Notes under the pieces: model-generated
The model's input: the letters and a program-made list of their open reading frames with translations, nothing else
What the model was told of the DNA's origin: nothing
The model's database searches: none
Shown: positions 47,368 through 54,553 of the stretch, piece after piece
How positions within the stretch are numbered: position 1 is the stretch's first letter
Layout of the letters: each line of letters opens with the position of its first letter
Program-made: the position numbers and the translations under genes
Assembly (NCBI GenBank): GCA_026389335.1
Contig: JAPLIB010000015.1
Coordinates: 1 to 64,000, forward strand
Direction of reading: 5' to 3'
From: Cyanobacteriota bacterium
GTDB lineage: Bacteria > Cyanobacteriota > Cyanobacteriia > PCC-6307 > Cyanobiaceae
Length of the DNA stretch: 64,000 nucleotides

Positions 47368-47472
47368 CTAGACGAGCAGGTTGTGTACACCCACTGTCAC
47401 GGCGCCCAGGATTTCCGGGTCTGAACCCTGGCCGAACCGGATCGGGGGCGAGATGCCGTCAGTGGCCACCAG
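47368..47472 (-). pseudogene. UmuD C-terminal remnant
   Basis: The minus-strand frame ends ISPPIRFGQGSDPEILGAVT and VGVHNLL before a stop, matching the C-terminal end of UmuD-type S24 peptidases (PPI-x-x-G-x-G-x-x-x-E-I-x-G-x-V-T-x-x-V). The catalytic middle of the protein is not found next to it. The matching N-terminal part lies 360 bases away on the same strand. Confidence 0.5.
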
Positions 47473-47610
47473 CGACACCCTGGGCGGCCTCCAGTGGCAA
47501 TTGGCGGATGGGGCGGCTACAGACTTGACAGGGGCATCAAGAGATATGAATGAGCACCGTAATCTCACCCAGGCACGTGCTATAAAAAACTGATTAGATT
47601 TTCATTTGAT

Positions 47611-47799
47611 ATGGCCATCTTGAAAGTTCTTCGGCCCAAGCAAGGTTTAAGTGGTCGCCGTAAATTTAGTTTCGAAAGCGCTGGCTTTACCTTGGTTGAG
47701 CTTCTTGTTGTAATCGCAATTATCCAAGTTGCTATTGGTATGGCAGTACCCTCTATCTGCTATCATAGTGGTAGGAATGGTCGGATCTGTCAGCGATGA
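47611..47799 (+). pseudogene. Type IV pilin-like N-terminal fragment
   Basis: 62 residues. After a basic leader comes the prepilin signature GFTLVELLVVIAIIQVAIGM, with the peptidase-cleaved glycine and the Glu at mature position 5. After about 30 further residues the frame stops, far short of a pilin. It is AT-rich and lies, on the opposite strand, between the two umuD remnants, so it may have arrived with the insertion or rearrangement that destroyed umuD. It might also be a short membrane peptide expressed as such. Confidence 0.5.
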
Positions 47800-47833
47800 T
47801 AATTTTGGCCGCTAGGAAGGCATTAGAAGGCAC

Positions 47834-47992
47834 CTAATCAGGCCAGCATTCGAAAACGGTGATTTGGCCGGTGCTCATTGGGGAAGGCACAAACTCGCGG
47901 CTCAGGTCGATCCCGGTCTCGATGTAGTCATCGGCGGGGCTCGGGAACTTGCTGCGGGTCACACCAGGAAGGCGGACCCTTGAGGGTAGCAC
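47834..47992 (-). pseudogene. UmuD N-terminal remnant
   Basis: From a GTG at 47992 the frame reads VLPSRVRLPGVTRSKFPSPA, then DDYIETGIDLSREFVPSP. This is the N-terminal arm of UmuD, where FPSPADDYIE-x-x-IDL is the conserved segment. The frame then leaves the family and ends. With the C-terminal piece at 47368-47472 it marks a broken umuD gene. It begins eight bases after the AAA ATPase gene on the same strand. Confidence 0.55.
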
Positions 47993-47999
47993 AAAAGAA

Positions 48000-49535
48000 C
48001 TATTCCTTTCGTTGCCAATCAGCGGGGATGTCCCAAGCAGAGCCAACAGCCACCGGGCAAGGGGGGACCATTAACTGGATTTGCCCCTGCGGGGGTGCAT
48101 CCGGATCCTCCGCATCATCCGCATCAGCAACGACAAGGAGGAACCCTTTGCCATTTGGTTGGCGTTTGATTTGCCCACGTGTCTCCAGTGCTTTGGCTTG
48201 CTCTCGAATCGTTCGTGCATCAACGCCCAGCACCTCTGCCGCTTGTTTCACCTCAACGGGTCCATCGGCTTGGATCAGCTCTAGGAGCTTCCCTTGGCCT
48301 TCGGTTTGGCGTTTTGCATCCTTCTCTGCAGCCTGTTCCTTTTCGTAGTCGCTGTAATCCCCATGCAGCTCCCACTGCATCTGAGCATTAGAAGCCACCA
48401 GCAGGTCTAAAGGCACTGAGAAACGACCTTCGGCAAACAAGCGCCTTCGCGGGTCATCTTTCAGTGCAACCGGGTAACCATCCTTCTGTTTGGTCAGATG
48501 GTGAAGGCTGAGCACCTGGGATGGAACACCACCGATGGCACTGCTGCCCCGTATGGCTGCAACTCCAACCGATCCATCGCGGATGATACTTTTGGGTGCA
48601 TGGTGAACGACCAGACAAGTGCCGCCAGCGCCTGTAACCACCTCCCCTAGCTGATACAGCAGATCAGAGGCTTCAGCGCTGTTTTCATCAATGCCCAGGC
48701 TTCTGCTGCAGGAGCGCAAGGAATCCACAATCACCAGCATTCCAGGGTTTGCTTGGCATTGAGTGCGGATCATGCGGAACCCTTCGCTATCCAGCAGCAA
48801 TGGCCTATCCAAGGTGAAGAGCTTGTGCATGAATGCAGGCACCTGGCCGGTGGTTGATAAACCGCTTTTGACCAGGTAGTTGCGCCAGAGACTGCGGGGC
48901 ATGTCGGTGCCTATCAACAGCGTTGGGGGGATTGGTGGTAATTGATGCCCAAGGCAGGAATCACCGCGCACCATCGCCGCAAGTAGCCCCAGATAGAACC
49001 GTGTCTTGCTTGCTTTAGGGGCGGCCACCAGCATGGTCAAATCACCAGCAGGGATTAGATCCGGCAACAACCAAGCGGTCTCAAGGTCTGGGAGTGCATC
49101 GCCTGGCCCGTAACCATCAGCCGATCCGTTGTCGCTATTGGTGGCTGCCTTGAGTGCTGCAGTAATCGCCGCAGCCTCGACACCCTTGCATTGACTTCTG
49201 AGCATGGCCCGCAGCTCCCACAGGGGTGCTTCCGGTGAGCTTTCAACCAATGCAACCGCCAGAGCATTTAGATCAAGGATGGTTTGCCTGGCTTTTGTTG
49301 CCTGGTCTTGGGGTGTTTGCGGAGGATGCGGAGGATCCGGATGGGGGGTCGCAGCCCTAAAAACTTTCTCCGCACCATCTCTGGTTTTGGCGCCTTGCTG
49401 GTCGAGCTGGTCAAGCGTCACCTTTAGGTGCGCGCCATAGAACCCATCTTTTGCCCTGCTGGGAGAGAACACCGAATCAGGCGGCAACTTCTGCAGGGTG
49501 ATCAAGCGCTCCCAAGCATCTTTTTCGCTCGTCAT
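48000..49535 (-). CDS. RepA-like AAA ATPase with C-terminal winged helix
   Basis: A 511-residue replication-type ATPase. The RecA-like core starts PAGDLTMLVAAPKASKTRFY, where the P-loop lacks the usual glycines but keeps K-T, as in AAA_25/RepA relatives. Other motifs are LLIGTDMPRSLW, GMLVIVDSLRSCSRSLG (Walker B) and GGTCLVVHHAPKS. The C-terminal LIQADGPVEVKQAAEVLGVD is a winged-helix segment. The N-terminal 100 residues have a Pro/His-rich linker. It is the likely replication or helicase-loading protein of the inner element. Its ATG overlaps the stop of a small gene upstream. Confidence 0.82.
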   Translation of the reverse strand: MTSEKDAWERLITLQKLPPDSVFSPSRAKDGFYGAHLKVTLDQLDQQGAKTRDGAEKVFRAATPHPDPPHPPQTPQDQATKARQTILDLNALAVALVESSPEAPLWELRAMLRSQCKGVEAAAITAALKAATNSDNGSADGYGPGDALPDLETAWLLPDLIPAGDLTMLVAAPKASKTRFYLGLLAAMVRGDSCLGHQLPPIPPTLLIGTDMPRSLWRNYLVKSGLSTTGQVPAFMHKLFTLDRPLLLDSEGFRMIRTQCQANPGMLVIVDSLRSCSRSLGIDENSAEASDLLYQLGEVVTGAGGTCLVVHHAPKSIIRDGSVGVAAIRGSSAIGGVPSQVLSLHHLTKQKDGYPVALKDDPRRRLFAEGRFSVPLDLLVASNAQMQWELHGDYSDYEKEQAAEKDAKRQTEGQGKLLELIQADGPVEVKQAAEVLGVDARTIREQAKALETRGQIKRQPNGKGFLLVVADADDAEDPDAPPQGQIQLMVPPCPVAVGSAWDIPADWQRKE

Positions 49536-49717
49536 GAGAACGGCCTCCAGATGTTCACCTGTTGCTTCAGGGTCAAACCTTGACGTTTGGCTAGGCGATT
49601 GGTGGCTGTCACCAAGGCCAGGTCGATCAGGATTGTCTGCGCTTGGCCTGACGGTATTGGGAGTTCAGCGGGTACAGCACGGCGCCGCACCAGGCTTTCC
49701 CTGGGTTGGTTTTTCAT
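49532..49717 (-). CDS. Small hypothetical protein coupled to the ATPase gene
   Basis: 61 residues, MKNQPRESLVRRRAVPAELP and onward, basic, with a short helix near the end. Its stop overlaps the ATG of the ATPase gene (ATGA), which supports its being translated. No family recognised; a small replication accessory protein is possible. Confidence 0.5.
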   Translation of the reverse strand: MKNQPRESLVRRRAVPAELPIPSGQAQTILIDLALVTATNRLAKRQGLTLKQQVNIWRPFS

Positions 49718-49745
49718 CTAGTATTCAATAGAAGTTTTTGCTTTT

Positions 49746-49773
49746 GCCGTCCTTGGCCGGGCGGCTTTTTTTT
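49746..49773 (+). terminator. Rho-independent terminator on the plus strand
   Basis: GCCGTCC and GGGCGGC form a 7-bp stem (one T-G pair) with loop TTGGCC, followed by eight T residues. It acts on plus-strand transcripts, although all the flanking genes are on the minus strand. Confidence 0.7.
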
Positions 49774-49776
49774 GAC

Positions 49777-49944
49777 TCAGGTGGTCGCAAGCTGTTGCAA
49801 GCCAGCACGAATTGCAGCTCGGGCAATCGCTGAGCGTGTGGCGTTGTGAACTTGAGCCGCTTGGTCTAGCTGCAGGGCTAGTTCTGGGGTGAGACGTAGC
49901 TCAACGCGTGCGGTTGGCCGGGTCTCGACAATCGGGGCAGGCAT
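49777..49944 (-). CDS. Ribbon-helix-helix protein next to the recombinase
   Basis: 55 residues from MPAPIVETRPTARVELRLTP, continuing ELALQLDQAAQVHNATRSAI, a clear Arc/CopG ribbon-helix-helix domain. It lies about 140 bases downstream of the serine recombinase and ahead of the replication genes. It may repress the operon, or act as the recombination directionality factor that large serine recombinases need for excision. The latter is a guess from position and size. Confidence 0.65.
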   Translation of the reverse strand: MPAPIVETRPTARVELRLTPELALQLDQAAQVHNATRSAIARAAIRAGLQQLATT

Positions 49945-50082
49945 GTTCTCCGTACCTGGGTACGGGGTCAACCCTCATCGAACTGCCAGCAACTGCCAAC
50001 GTCCTTTCGCCACCATTTTTAGCGCGTTTTTGCCCAGCCCAGTGATACCAGTGGGTAGACCCTTTTTAGCTAGTTAGCTATT

Positions 50083-51702
50083 TTATTTTTTCCTTATCTG
50101 ATTCGCGGCATTGATAAGCGTAGGCTCCGGTTCTGGCAGCATGACCCCCATGACGAACACCTGTTCTTTCGGGTCAGTAGTCATCCATTTGGCAAAGTGA
50201 AACAATCCCAGGTCTTCTTCTTTGCACCCTGGATCCGCTCCCTCCTCGCTTGGCCTGACCAGTTCCATCACGGCCTCATCGCCAATCGAAATAATCAGAT
50301 CAGATCCATCCGCATCAAGAGACCAGGCCAGGGGTTGCCATCGCTTCGAGACGATCAACCGCACCCGTCTGCGCTCCACCACCCCCTCGATCTCGGCATC
50401 ACGGCAGAGCTTGAGCAGCTCTTCATCCGTCAGAGCCTTCAATCCTTCCCAGCTCCCCAGTTGATCCACCAATGTCTGGAGGGCCACCTTCTCGCTCACT
50501 GAAACGGCCTTGTAGCTCTGCAGTGCCTGGGTGATCTCAGTCTCAAGCTTTTTTACCAGTGGCTCCACCTCTGCCATCCCGGTGGATTTGAGGCTGGCGA
50601 TCTTTGCCCTGATCTCCTGGATCTCAGGTGACTCGACCACCATTTGGGAGCTGCTTGCAACTTCAGCAGCAAGGCGATGGGCAATCCCCCGGCCAATCCA
50701 AAACAACCCGCGCAAAAGGTCGTGGCGGATCTCGCTAAGGGGGGCGCTGCCGAGCTTGTAACGAACTCCGCATGTTTCGTAGGGACAGTGGATCGCCCCC
50801 GTGCTGGGTGTCATGCGGTGGCCGCAGCTACTGCACCTAAATCGGCTTGATGCCCAACTCGGTTTGTAGACGCCACGGCTTTGCCCCCCAGGAGTTCGTT
50901 TGCTGATCTCCAAAGCTCGTAGGACTTCTGCCTGCTTGGCCCGGCTGATCAATGGCGGATGCGTGTCTGGATCAATCCCCAACCACCCTGGTTTTGGCGC
51001 AGCCCTTTTGCCGTTTTCTTTGCTGATCGGGCGAGGGTGCACCCTTCCTGTATCGCCTACCAATGCTGGGTTTACTAGCCAGTTCTTGAGACCACGGGCA
51101 GACATCCGCACGCCATGGGTCTTATGCAGCCAACCGCATGTCCCACGCGCATCAGCCGTTGCGATGAACCGTTCAAGAATGCCCAATGCGATGGCAACAG
51201 TTTTGGCATCTGCCAAGGCCAGGAATAGATCGCCACGCTCACGCTTGAACCCAAACGGCGCACGACCTTGAGCAGCCTTCAAGACTTCCCGGCGATGGCG
51301 GATTCCATGGCTGCTGCGTTCCCTGATCCGTTCCACCTCGGCCTGGGCAAAGACGCCGATCATCCGAAAGGCAGCCCGCCCCATCACCGTGGTCGTATCG
51401 ACAGCATCATCTAGAGCCCGCAGGCGTGGGCCGTTATCACGCCCGAAGAATTCGGCCAGATAGCAGTTGTAGCTAGCAGATCTGGTTAGGCGATCTAGGC
51501 GCGTGATTACCAGCTCAGTGGCCTGCCCGTCTTCAAGCATCCCCAGCGCCTTGTCTAGTGATGGCCTGCGATCAACCGATCCACTGATCAGGTCAGTCAG
51601 CACCTTGTCGCAGCCTGCATCCACTAACCGCTTCACCTGCTGCTCCAGCGCGATCCCTTCGGCCTGCTCCCTGGTGCTCAGCCTTGCGTAACCGATCCGC
51701 AT
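50083..51702 (-). CDS. Large serine recombinase (integrase/excisionase of the inner element)
   Basis: 539 residues starting MRIGYARLSTREQ, with the catalytic serine at position 9. The resolvase domain continues with LVITRLDRLTRSASYN and AAFRMIGVFAQAEVERIRER. The recombinase domain has APFGFKRERGDL and LKNWLVNPALVGDTGR. A zinc ribbon (CSSCGHRM and CPYETCGV) and a coiled-coil stretch follow (EIQEIRAKIASLKSTGMAEV). This is the architecture of phage-type large serine integrases. It starts 62 bases inside the right boundary. The frame is open to 51738, but the family start is at 51702. Confidence 0.95.
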   Translation of the reverse strand: MRIGYARLSTREQAEGIALEQQVKRLVDAGCDKVLTDLISGSVDRRPSLDKALGMLEDGQATELVITRLDRLTRSASYNCYLAEFFGRDNGPRLRALDDAVDTTTVMGRAAFRMIGVFAQAEVERIRERSSHGIRHRREVLKAAQGRAPFGFKRERGDLFLALADAKTVAIALGILERFIATADARGTCGWLHKTHGVRMSARGLKNWLVNPALVGDTGRVHPRPISKENGKRAAPKPGWLGIDPDTHPPLISRAKQAEVLRALEISKRTPGGQSRGVYKPSWASSRFRCSSCGHRMTPSTGAIHCPYETCGVRYKLGSAPLSEIRHDLLRGLFWIGRGIAHRLAAEVASSSQMVVESPEIQEIRAKIASLKSTGMAEVEPLVKKLETEITQALQSYKAVSVSEKVALQTLVDQLGSWEGLKALTDEELLKLCRDAEIEGVVERRRVRLIVSKRWQPLAWSLDADGSDLIISIGDEAVMELVRPSEEGADPGCKEEDLGLFHFAKWMTTDPKEQVFVMGVMLPEPEPTLINAANQIRKK

Positions 51703-51743
51703 TGCGCTGCCATGACTGCCTTTCCACCAGCTTGCCACAAGAT

Positions 51744-51785
51744 CCTTTTGCTTGGAAGGTAGTCGACACTACCTGCGCGACAAGG
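51744..51785 (+). other. Right attachment site of the inner element
   Basis: Element-side sequence GGAAGGTAGT, then the shared CG at 51764-51765, then ACACTACCTGCG, where the sigma reading frame resumes with H-Y-L-R-D. Confidence 0.8.
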
Positions 51786-51979
51786 GATTCCCGATCAGCA
51801 TTCCCGGCCGCTGGCGGGAACTTCATGCCCGCGGCCGGAAGCTGCTGGCCAGCGGACTGGCACCCGAGGAGGTGCCTGCCCGGCTGGGGATCAGCCTGGA
51901 TCGCTGGGCCGAGATCGTGCGGGCCTGCGCCGTGCGGGTGGTGGCCTGGCCTGTGGAAGGAGTGGAACCGGAACCCTGA
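51752..51979 (+). pseudogene. Sigma-70-like factor, 3' part
   Basis: From 51766 the frame encodes HYLRDKGFPISIPGRW and RELHARGRKLLASGLAPEEV, then PARLGISLDRWAEIVRACAV. HYLRD completes the region 2.4 motif GEIRHYLRD; the following I-x-I-P-x-x-x-R-E-L is the start of region 3, and the remainder resembles a short region 3-4-like HTH. A TTG at 51752 would permit separate translation from element sequence, but without regions 2.1-2.3 the product could not act as a sigma factor. It ends seven bases before the convergent PIN gene. Confidence 0.83.
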
Positions 51980-51985
51980 GGGGGT

Positions 51986-52567
51986 TCAGTCGGAGTCGAT
52001 CTGAAACTCCATGCAACGGCTGGCGAAGGTGGGAGCCTGACGGCTGAGGATCTGCAGCAGGGCCTGGGCCGTGCGGGCCGGGTTGCGCTGCCGCGCCGCG
52101 ATGGTTTCCAGGCAACCGTGCATCGCGCCGGGGTCGAGATCCAGCAGGTTGCAGAGGAACTGATCGGGCGTCACGGCCTCGATCCCGAGGGGCTCCAGAA
52201 CCTCGGCCGGGAAGTGCCGCACGTTGAGGGTGACGATCACCTCGGCCTTGGCTGCGATCGCTGCCGCCAGCACGTGGCGATCACCGGGATCGCAGCCCAG
52301 CTGATCAGCGAGACCCGGTGGCGGCTCCACCAGGGCCTCGGGAAAGGCCCGTTCCATCGCGGCGCAGAACCGACTGGCCTTCTCTTGGGTACTGCGCGCA
52401 TCAGCCAGAAGGTTGCGGACCGTGTCCTCCAGGATCTGCGGCGACCAGTGGACCCGGTACAGGTGCTCATGGGCTATTTCCAGCAGCAGATCTCTCAGCT
52501 CATAGGGATAGAGAACGCAGCTGTCGAGAAGAACGGGGGAGACGGCAGGTTCAAGCCAGAGGCTCAC
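51986..52567 (-). CDS. PIN-domain toxin (VapC-like)
   Basis: A probable Mg-dependent ribonuclease of 193 residues. Acidic residues of the PIN site are visible in VLLDSCVLYPYELRDLLLEI (D and E), in DPGDRHVLAAAIAAKAEVIV (D-x-x-H) and in VTLNVRHFP. The ATG overlaps the stop of the HTH partner (ATGA), the usual antitoxin-first arrangement. The pair is antisense to the phage operon, between the sigma-like and portal-like genes. It would stabilise the element or act in phage defence. Confidence 0.85.
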   Translation of the reverse strand: MSLWLEPAVSPVLLDSCVLYPYELRDLLLEIAHEHLYRVHWSPQILEDTVRNLLADARSTQEKASRFCAAMERAFPEALVEPPPGLADQLGCDPGDRHVLAAAIAAKAEVIVTLNVRHFPAEVLEPLGIEAVTPDQFLCNLLDLDPGAMHGCLETIAARQRNPARTAQALLQILSRQAPTFASRCMEFQIDSD

Positions 52568-53004
52568 ACCGCCTCCACCTGCATCTCCTGCCCCAGCTCG
52601 CTGAGCTCATCCAGGGCCCCGCGGCGGGCCTGCCTGCGCGCATCACGCAGCTGCAGTACATCGTGAATACGCAGGCGCCGATGACTGCCGACCATCACAA
52701 CCGGAACGGCCTTGTCGTCGATCAGTCGGTAGAGGTAGGGCCGCGAGACGTTGAGGATCTGGGCAGCCTGCTGTGTGGTGAGCAGGGCGTCATGGGGCAG
52801 CACCGTGACCGCCTCACCGCGCTTGAGGTTGTCGAGCAGGCCCCGCATCAGGCCATAGAGCGGCGCCGGCACTAGGTGCTCCTCGCCCCGGGGACCGACC
52901 AGGCGTGCCTCGCCGGCCTGAAACAGGGCGAGCAGTTCATCCAGCTGCTCCGGCAGCATGGAATCGGGCGTGATGGTGCCTGGCACCGCGGGTGTCGCGA
53001 CCAT
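52564..53004 (-). CDS. Excisionase-type HTH antitoxin
   Basis: 146 residues from MVATPAVPGTITPDSMLPEQ, with a good ribosome site (AAGGAGG) ahead; the open frame to 53118 is not used. The C-terminal half has the excisionase/MerR-type HTH LLTTQQAAQILNVSRPYLYR, then LIDDKAVPVVMVGSHRRLRI. Proteins of this build pair with PIN toxins and bind their own promoter. Its start is 66 bases from the candidate late promoter of the divergent portal-like gene. Confidence 0.85.
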   Translation of the reverse strand: MVATPAVPGTITPDSMLPEQLDELLALFQAGEARLVGPRGEEHLVPAPLYGLMRGLLDNLKRGEAVTVLPHDALLTTQQAAQILNVSRPYLYRLIDDKAVPVVMVGSHRRLRIHDVLQLRDARRQARRGALDELSELGQEMQVEAV

Positions 53005-53070
53005 CGAAACCTCCTTCCTGTCGTTGCTTAACCGTAATAGGCGTAACCGGCGCTCCGGGGCAAGGGGGCT

Positions 53071-53081
53071 TCGGCAATAGG
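53071..53081 (+). promoter_or_regulatory. TCGGCAATAGG motif, copy 1
   Basis: Exact 11-base motif ahead of the portal-like gene, followed by GGGGAAAG and then GCACAGCCC, which is shared with copy 2. Candidate late promoter or operator. No -35-like element is conserved upstream. Confidence 0.6.
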
Positions 53082-53191
53082 GGGAAAGCGGCACAGCCCT
53101 GAGCCAGGCCACCGCCACTGCTGTTCATCCCGCGGCGCTGCTGCTGCAGGAGGCCCCTGAACTCCAGCGCCGCCGCGGCCAGCTGCAACTG

Positions 53192-54553
53192 GTGGCCGAC
53201 TGCTGGAACCTGCTGGAGGGGCGGCGCGAGCACTACCTGCCGCGGGGGGAGCGCGAACCGGAGGCGGCCTATCGGCGCCGGGTGGAGGCAGCCCTGCCGT
53301 CGGGGTTCTTCCGCGATGCGCTGCGCACCTTCGCGGGAATGCTGTCGCGGGAGAACTGGACGGCCCTGCCCTCTGGGCTTGAGCTGGTGCTCAGCGATGT
53401 GGACGGACGCGGCACGGACCTGGGTGCCTTTCTGGCCGCAGCCGACGTACTGGTGCTGCGCGACGGCGGTTGCCTGTTGCTGGTGCTGCCGCCCGATCAT
53501 CTCTGGCCTTCTGAAGGAGACCGGCAACAGGCCCTGCGCCGGGGGGATCGGCTGTCGCTGCCCCGCCTGCAGCTTATCCCCCGCACGGACCTGCTCAACT
53601 GGCAGCTGCCCCACTCCCATGGCCTGCCGGTGCGGATCACCTGGCGGGAACTGAGGCCGGGCAGCGAGCCGCCGCCGATCGATGCCATCGGGCTCTGGCC
53701 CGAGCAGCCCTGCCCCTGGCTGTACCGCAGCCTGCAGCTCAAACCGCAGGGCGTTGCCCTCAGCACCGAAACGCTCGTAGCCGATCCACAGAGCACCTCG
53801 GGCTGGCAGGTGGAGCAGCTGGAGCAGCGGCTCTATCAGGGCCTCCAGCAACTGCCGGGCCTCTGGTATTCCAGCGACGGTGCAGGCTTCGGCGAGGGCG
53901 AACTGCCGCACCTGGGGCTGGCGCATCAATACCTGAACCAGTTCCGCTGTCAGAGCGACTACCAGGAGCTGCTCAGCCGCTGCGCCCTGCCGGTGGGTGT
54001 GCGCACCGGTGTGGTGGGTGCCGTGGGGCAGCCACCAGGCAATGAACCAGTGGTGCTGGGACCCAACACGGTGATGGACCTGCCGGAAGGCGCCAGCTTC
54101 CAGTTCGCCGAGGTGCAGGCGCGCTCCCTGGCGGAGCACCGGGCCTGGCTGCAGGTGCTGGACGCGGCGATGCGCCGCGATGCGCTGATCCCCAGCAGCA
54201 GCGGTGGCGTGGCCCGGACGGCAACCGAGATTTCGCTGGCCGCCAGCCAGTCGTACGCCCTGCTGCAGAGCCAGGCGATCCAGAAGGCGTCGCTGTTCAG
54301 CAGCCTGCTGGTGCACTGGTGCGCGATCACCGGCGAACCGCTCAGCCCGCAGGCGGCGTTGCAGGTGTCGGTGAATCCGCTGACGCCGCCGGTGGCGCCG
54401 CGGCCGACAGTGAGCGAATGGCTGTTGCTGGAGGAGAAGGGCGTGGTGAGCCGCGATGAGCTGCGGCAACTGCTGGAGCTGGCCACGCCGGTGCAGGTGA
54501 GCCAGAGCGTCACCAGCGGCGCTGAGCTGCTGCCCGCCACCGATTCGCCATGA
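53192..54553 (+). CDS. Portal-like phage protein (DUF4055 type)
   Basis: At least 453 residues. The frame is open from 53081, and family-like sequence (HPAALLLQEAPELQRRR) precedes the first standard start, a GTG at 53192, so translation may begin upstream at an unusual codon. REHYLPRGEREPEAAYRRRV followed by FRDALRTFAGMLSRENW resembles the start of DUF4055 proteins, which replace the portal in some phages. LPEGASFQFAEVQARSLAEH and RTATEISLAASQSYALLQS near the end agree. Its stop overlaps the next ATG. It is the first structural gene right of the inner element. Confidence 0.72.
   Translation: MADCWNLLEGRREHYLPRGEREPEAAYRRRVEAALPSGFFRDALRTFAGMLSRENWTALPSGLELVLSDVDGRGTDLGAFLAAADVLVLRDGGCLLLVLPPDHLWPSEGDRQQALRRGDRLSLPRLQLIPRTDLLNWQLPHSHGLPVRITWRELRPGSEPPPIDAIGLWPEQPCPWLYRSLQLKPQGVALSTETLVADPQSTSGWQVEQLEQRLYQGLQQLPGLWYSSDGAGFGEGELPHLGLAHQYLNQFRCQSDYQELLSRCALPVGVRTGVVGAVGQPPGNEPVVLGPNTVMDLPEGASFQFAEVQARSLAEHRAWLQVLDAAMRRDALIPSSSGGVARTATEISLAASQSYALLQSQAIQKASLFSSLLVHWCAITGEPLSPQAALQVSVNPLTPPVAPRPTVSEWLLLEEKGVVSRDELRQLLELATPVQVSQSVTSGAELLPATDSP

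Larger units (their letters stand above)
42567..51765. mobile_element. 9.2 kb serine-recombinase element carrying its own capsid gene, inside the sigma gene
   Basis: Bounded by a CG dinucleotide at each end. Nearly all genes run on the minus strand, opposite to the interrupted operon, and the GC content is visibly lower. In minus-strand order from the right end: serine recombinase, ribbon-helix-helix protein, small ORF, AAA ATPase with winged helix, umuD remnants with a pilin-like fragment, ribbon-helix-helix protein, small ORFs, a protease-capsid fusion, HTH protein and ParB-like protein. It has a capsid but no large terminase, portal or tail genes, which suggests a satellite using another phage's machinery, or a decayed phage. 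Confidence 0.82.

Noticed and set aside
50040-50082. TAGCTA-GT-TAGCTA with T-run as a terminator
   Set aside because: The stem is only six weak pairs with a two-base loop, and its orientation does not suit the recombinase gene.
42567-51765. Insertion by a transposon
   Set aside because: No transposase, no terminal inverted repeats of IS type and no target duplication beyond CG; a serine recombinase sits at the end instead.
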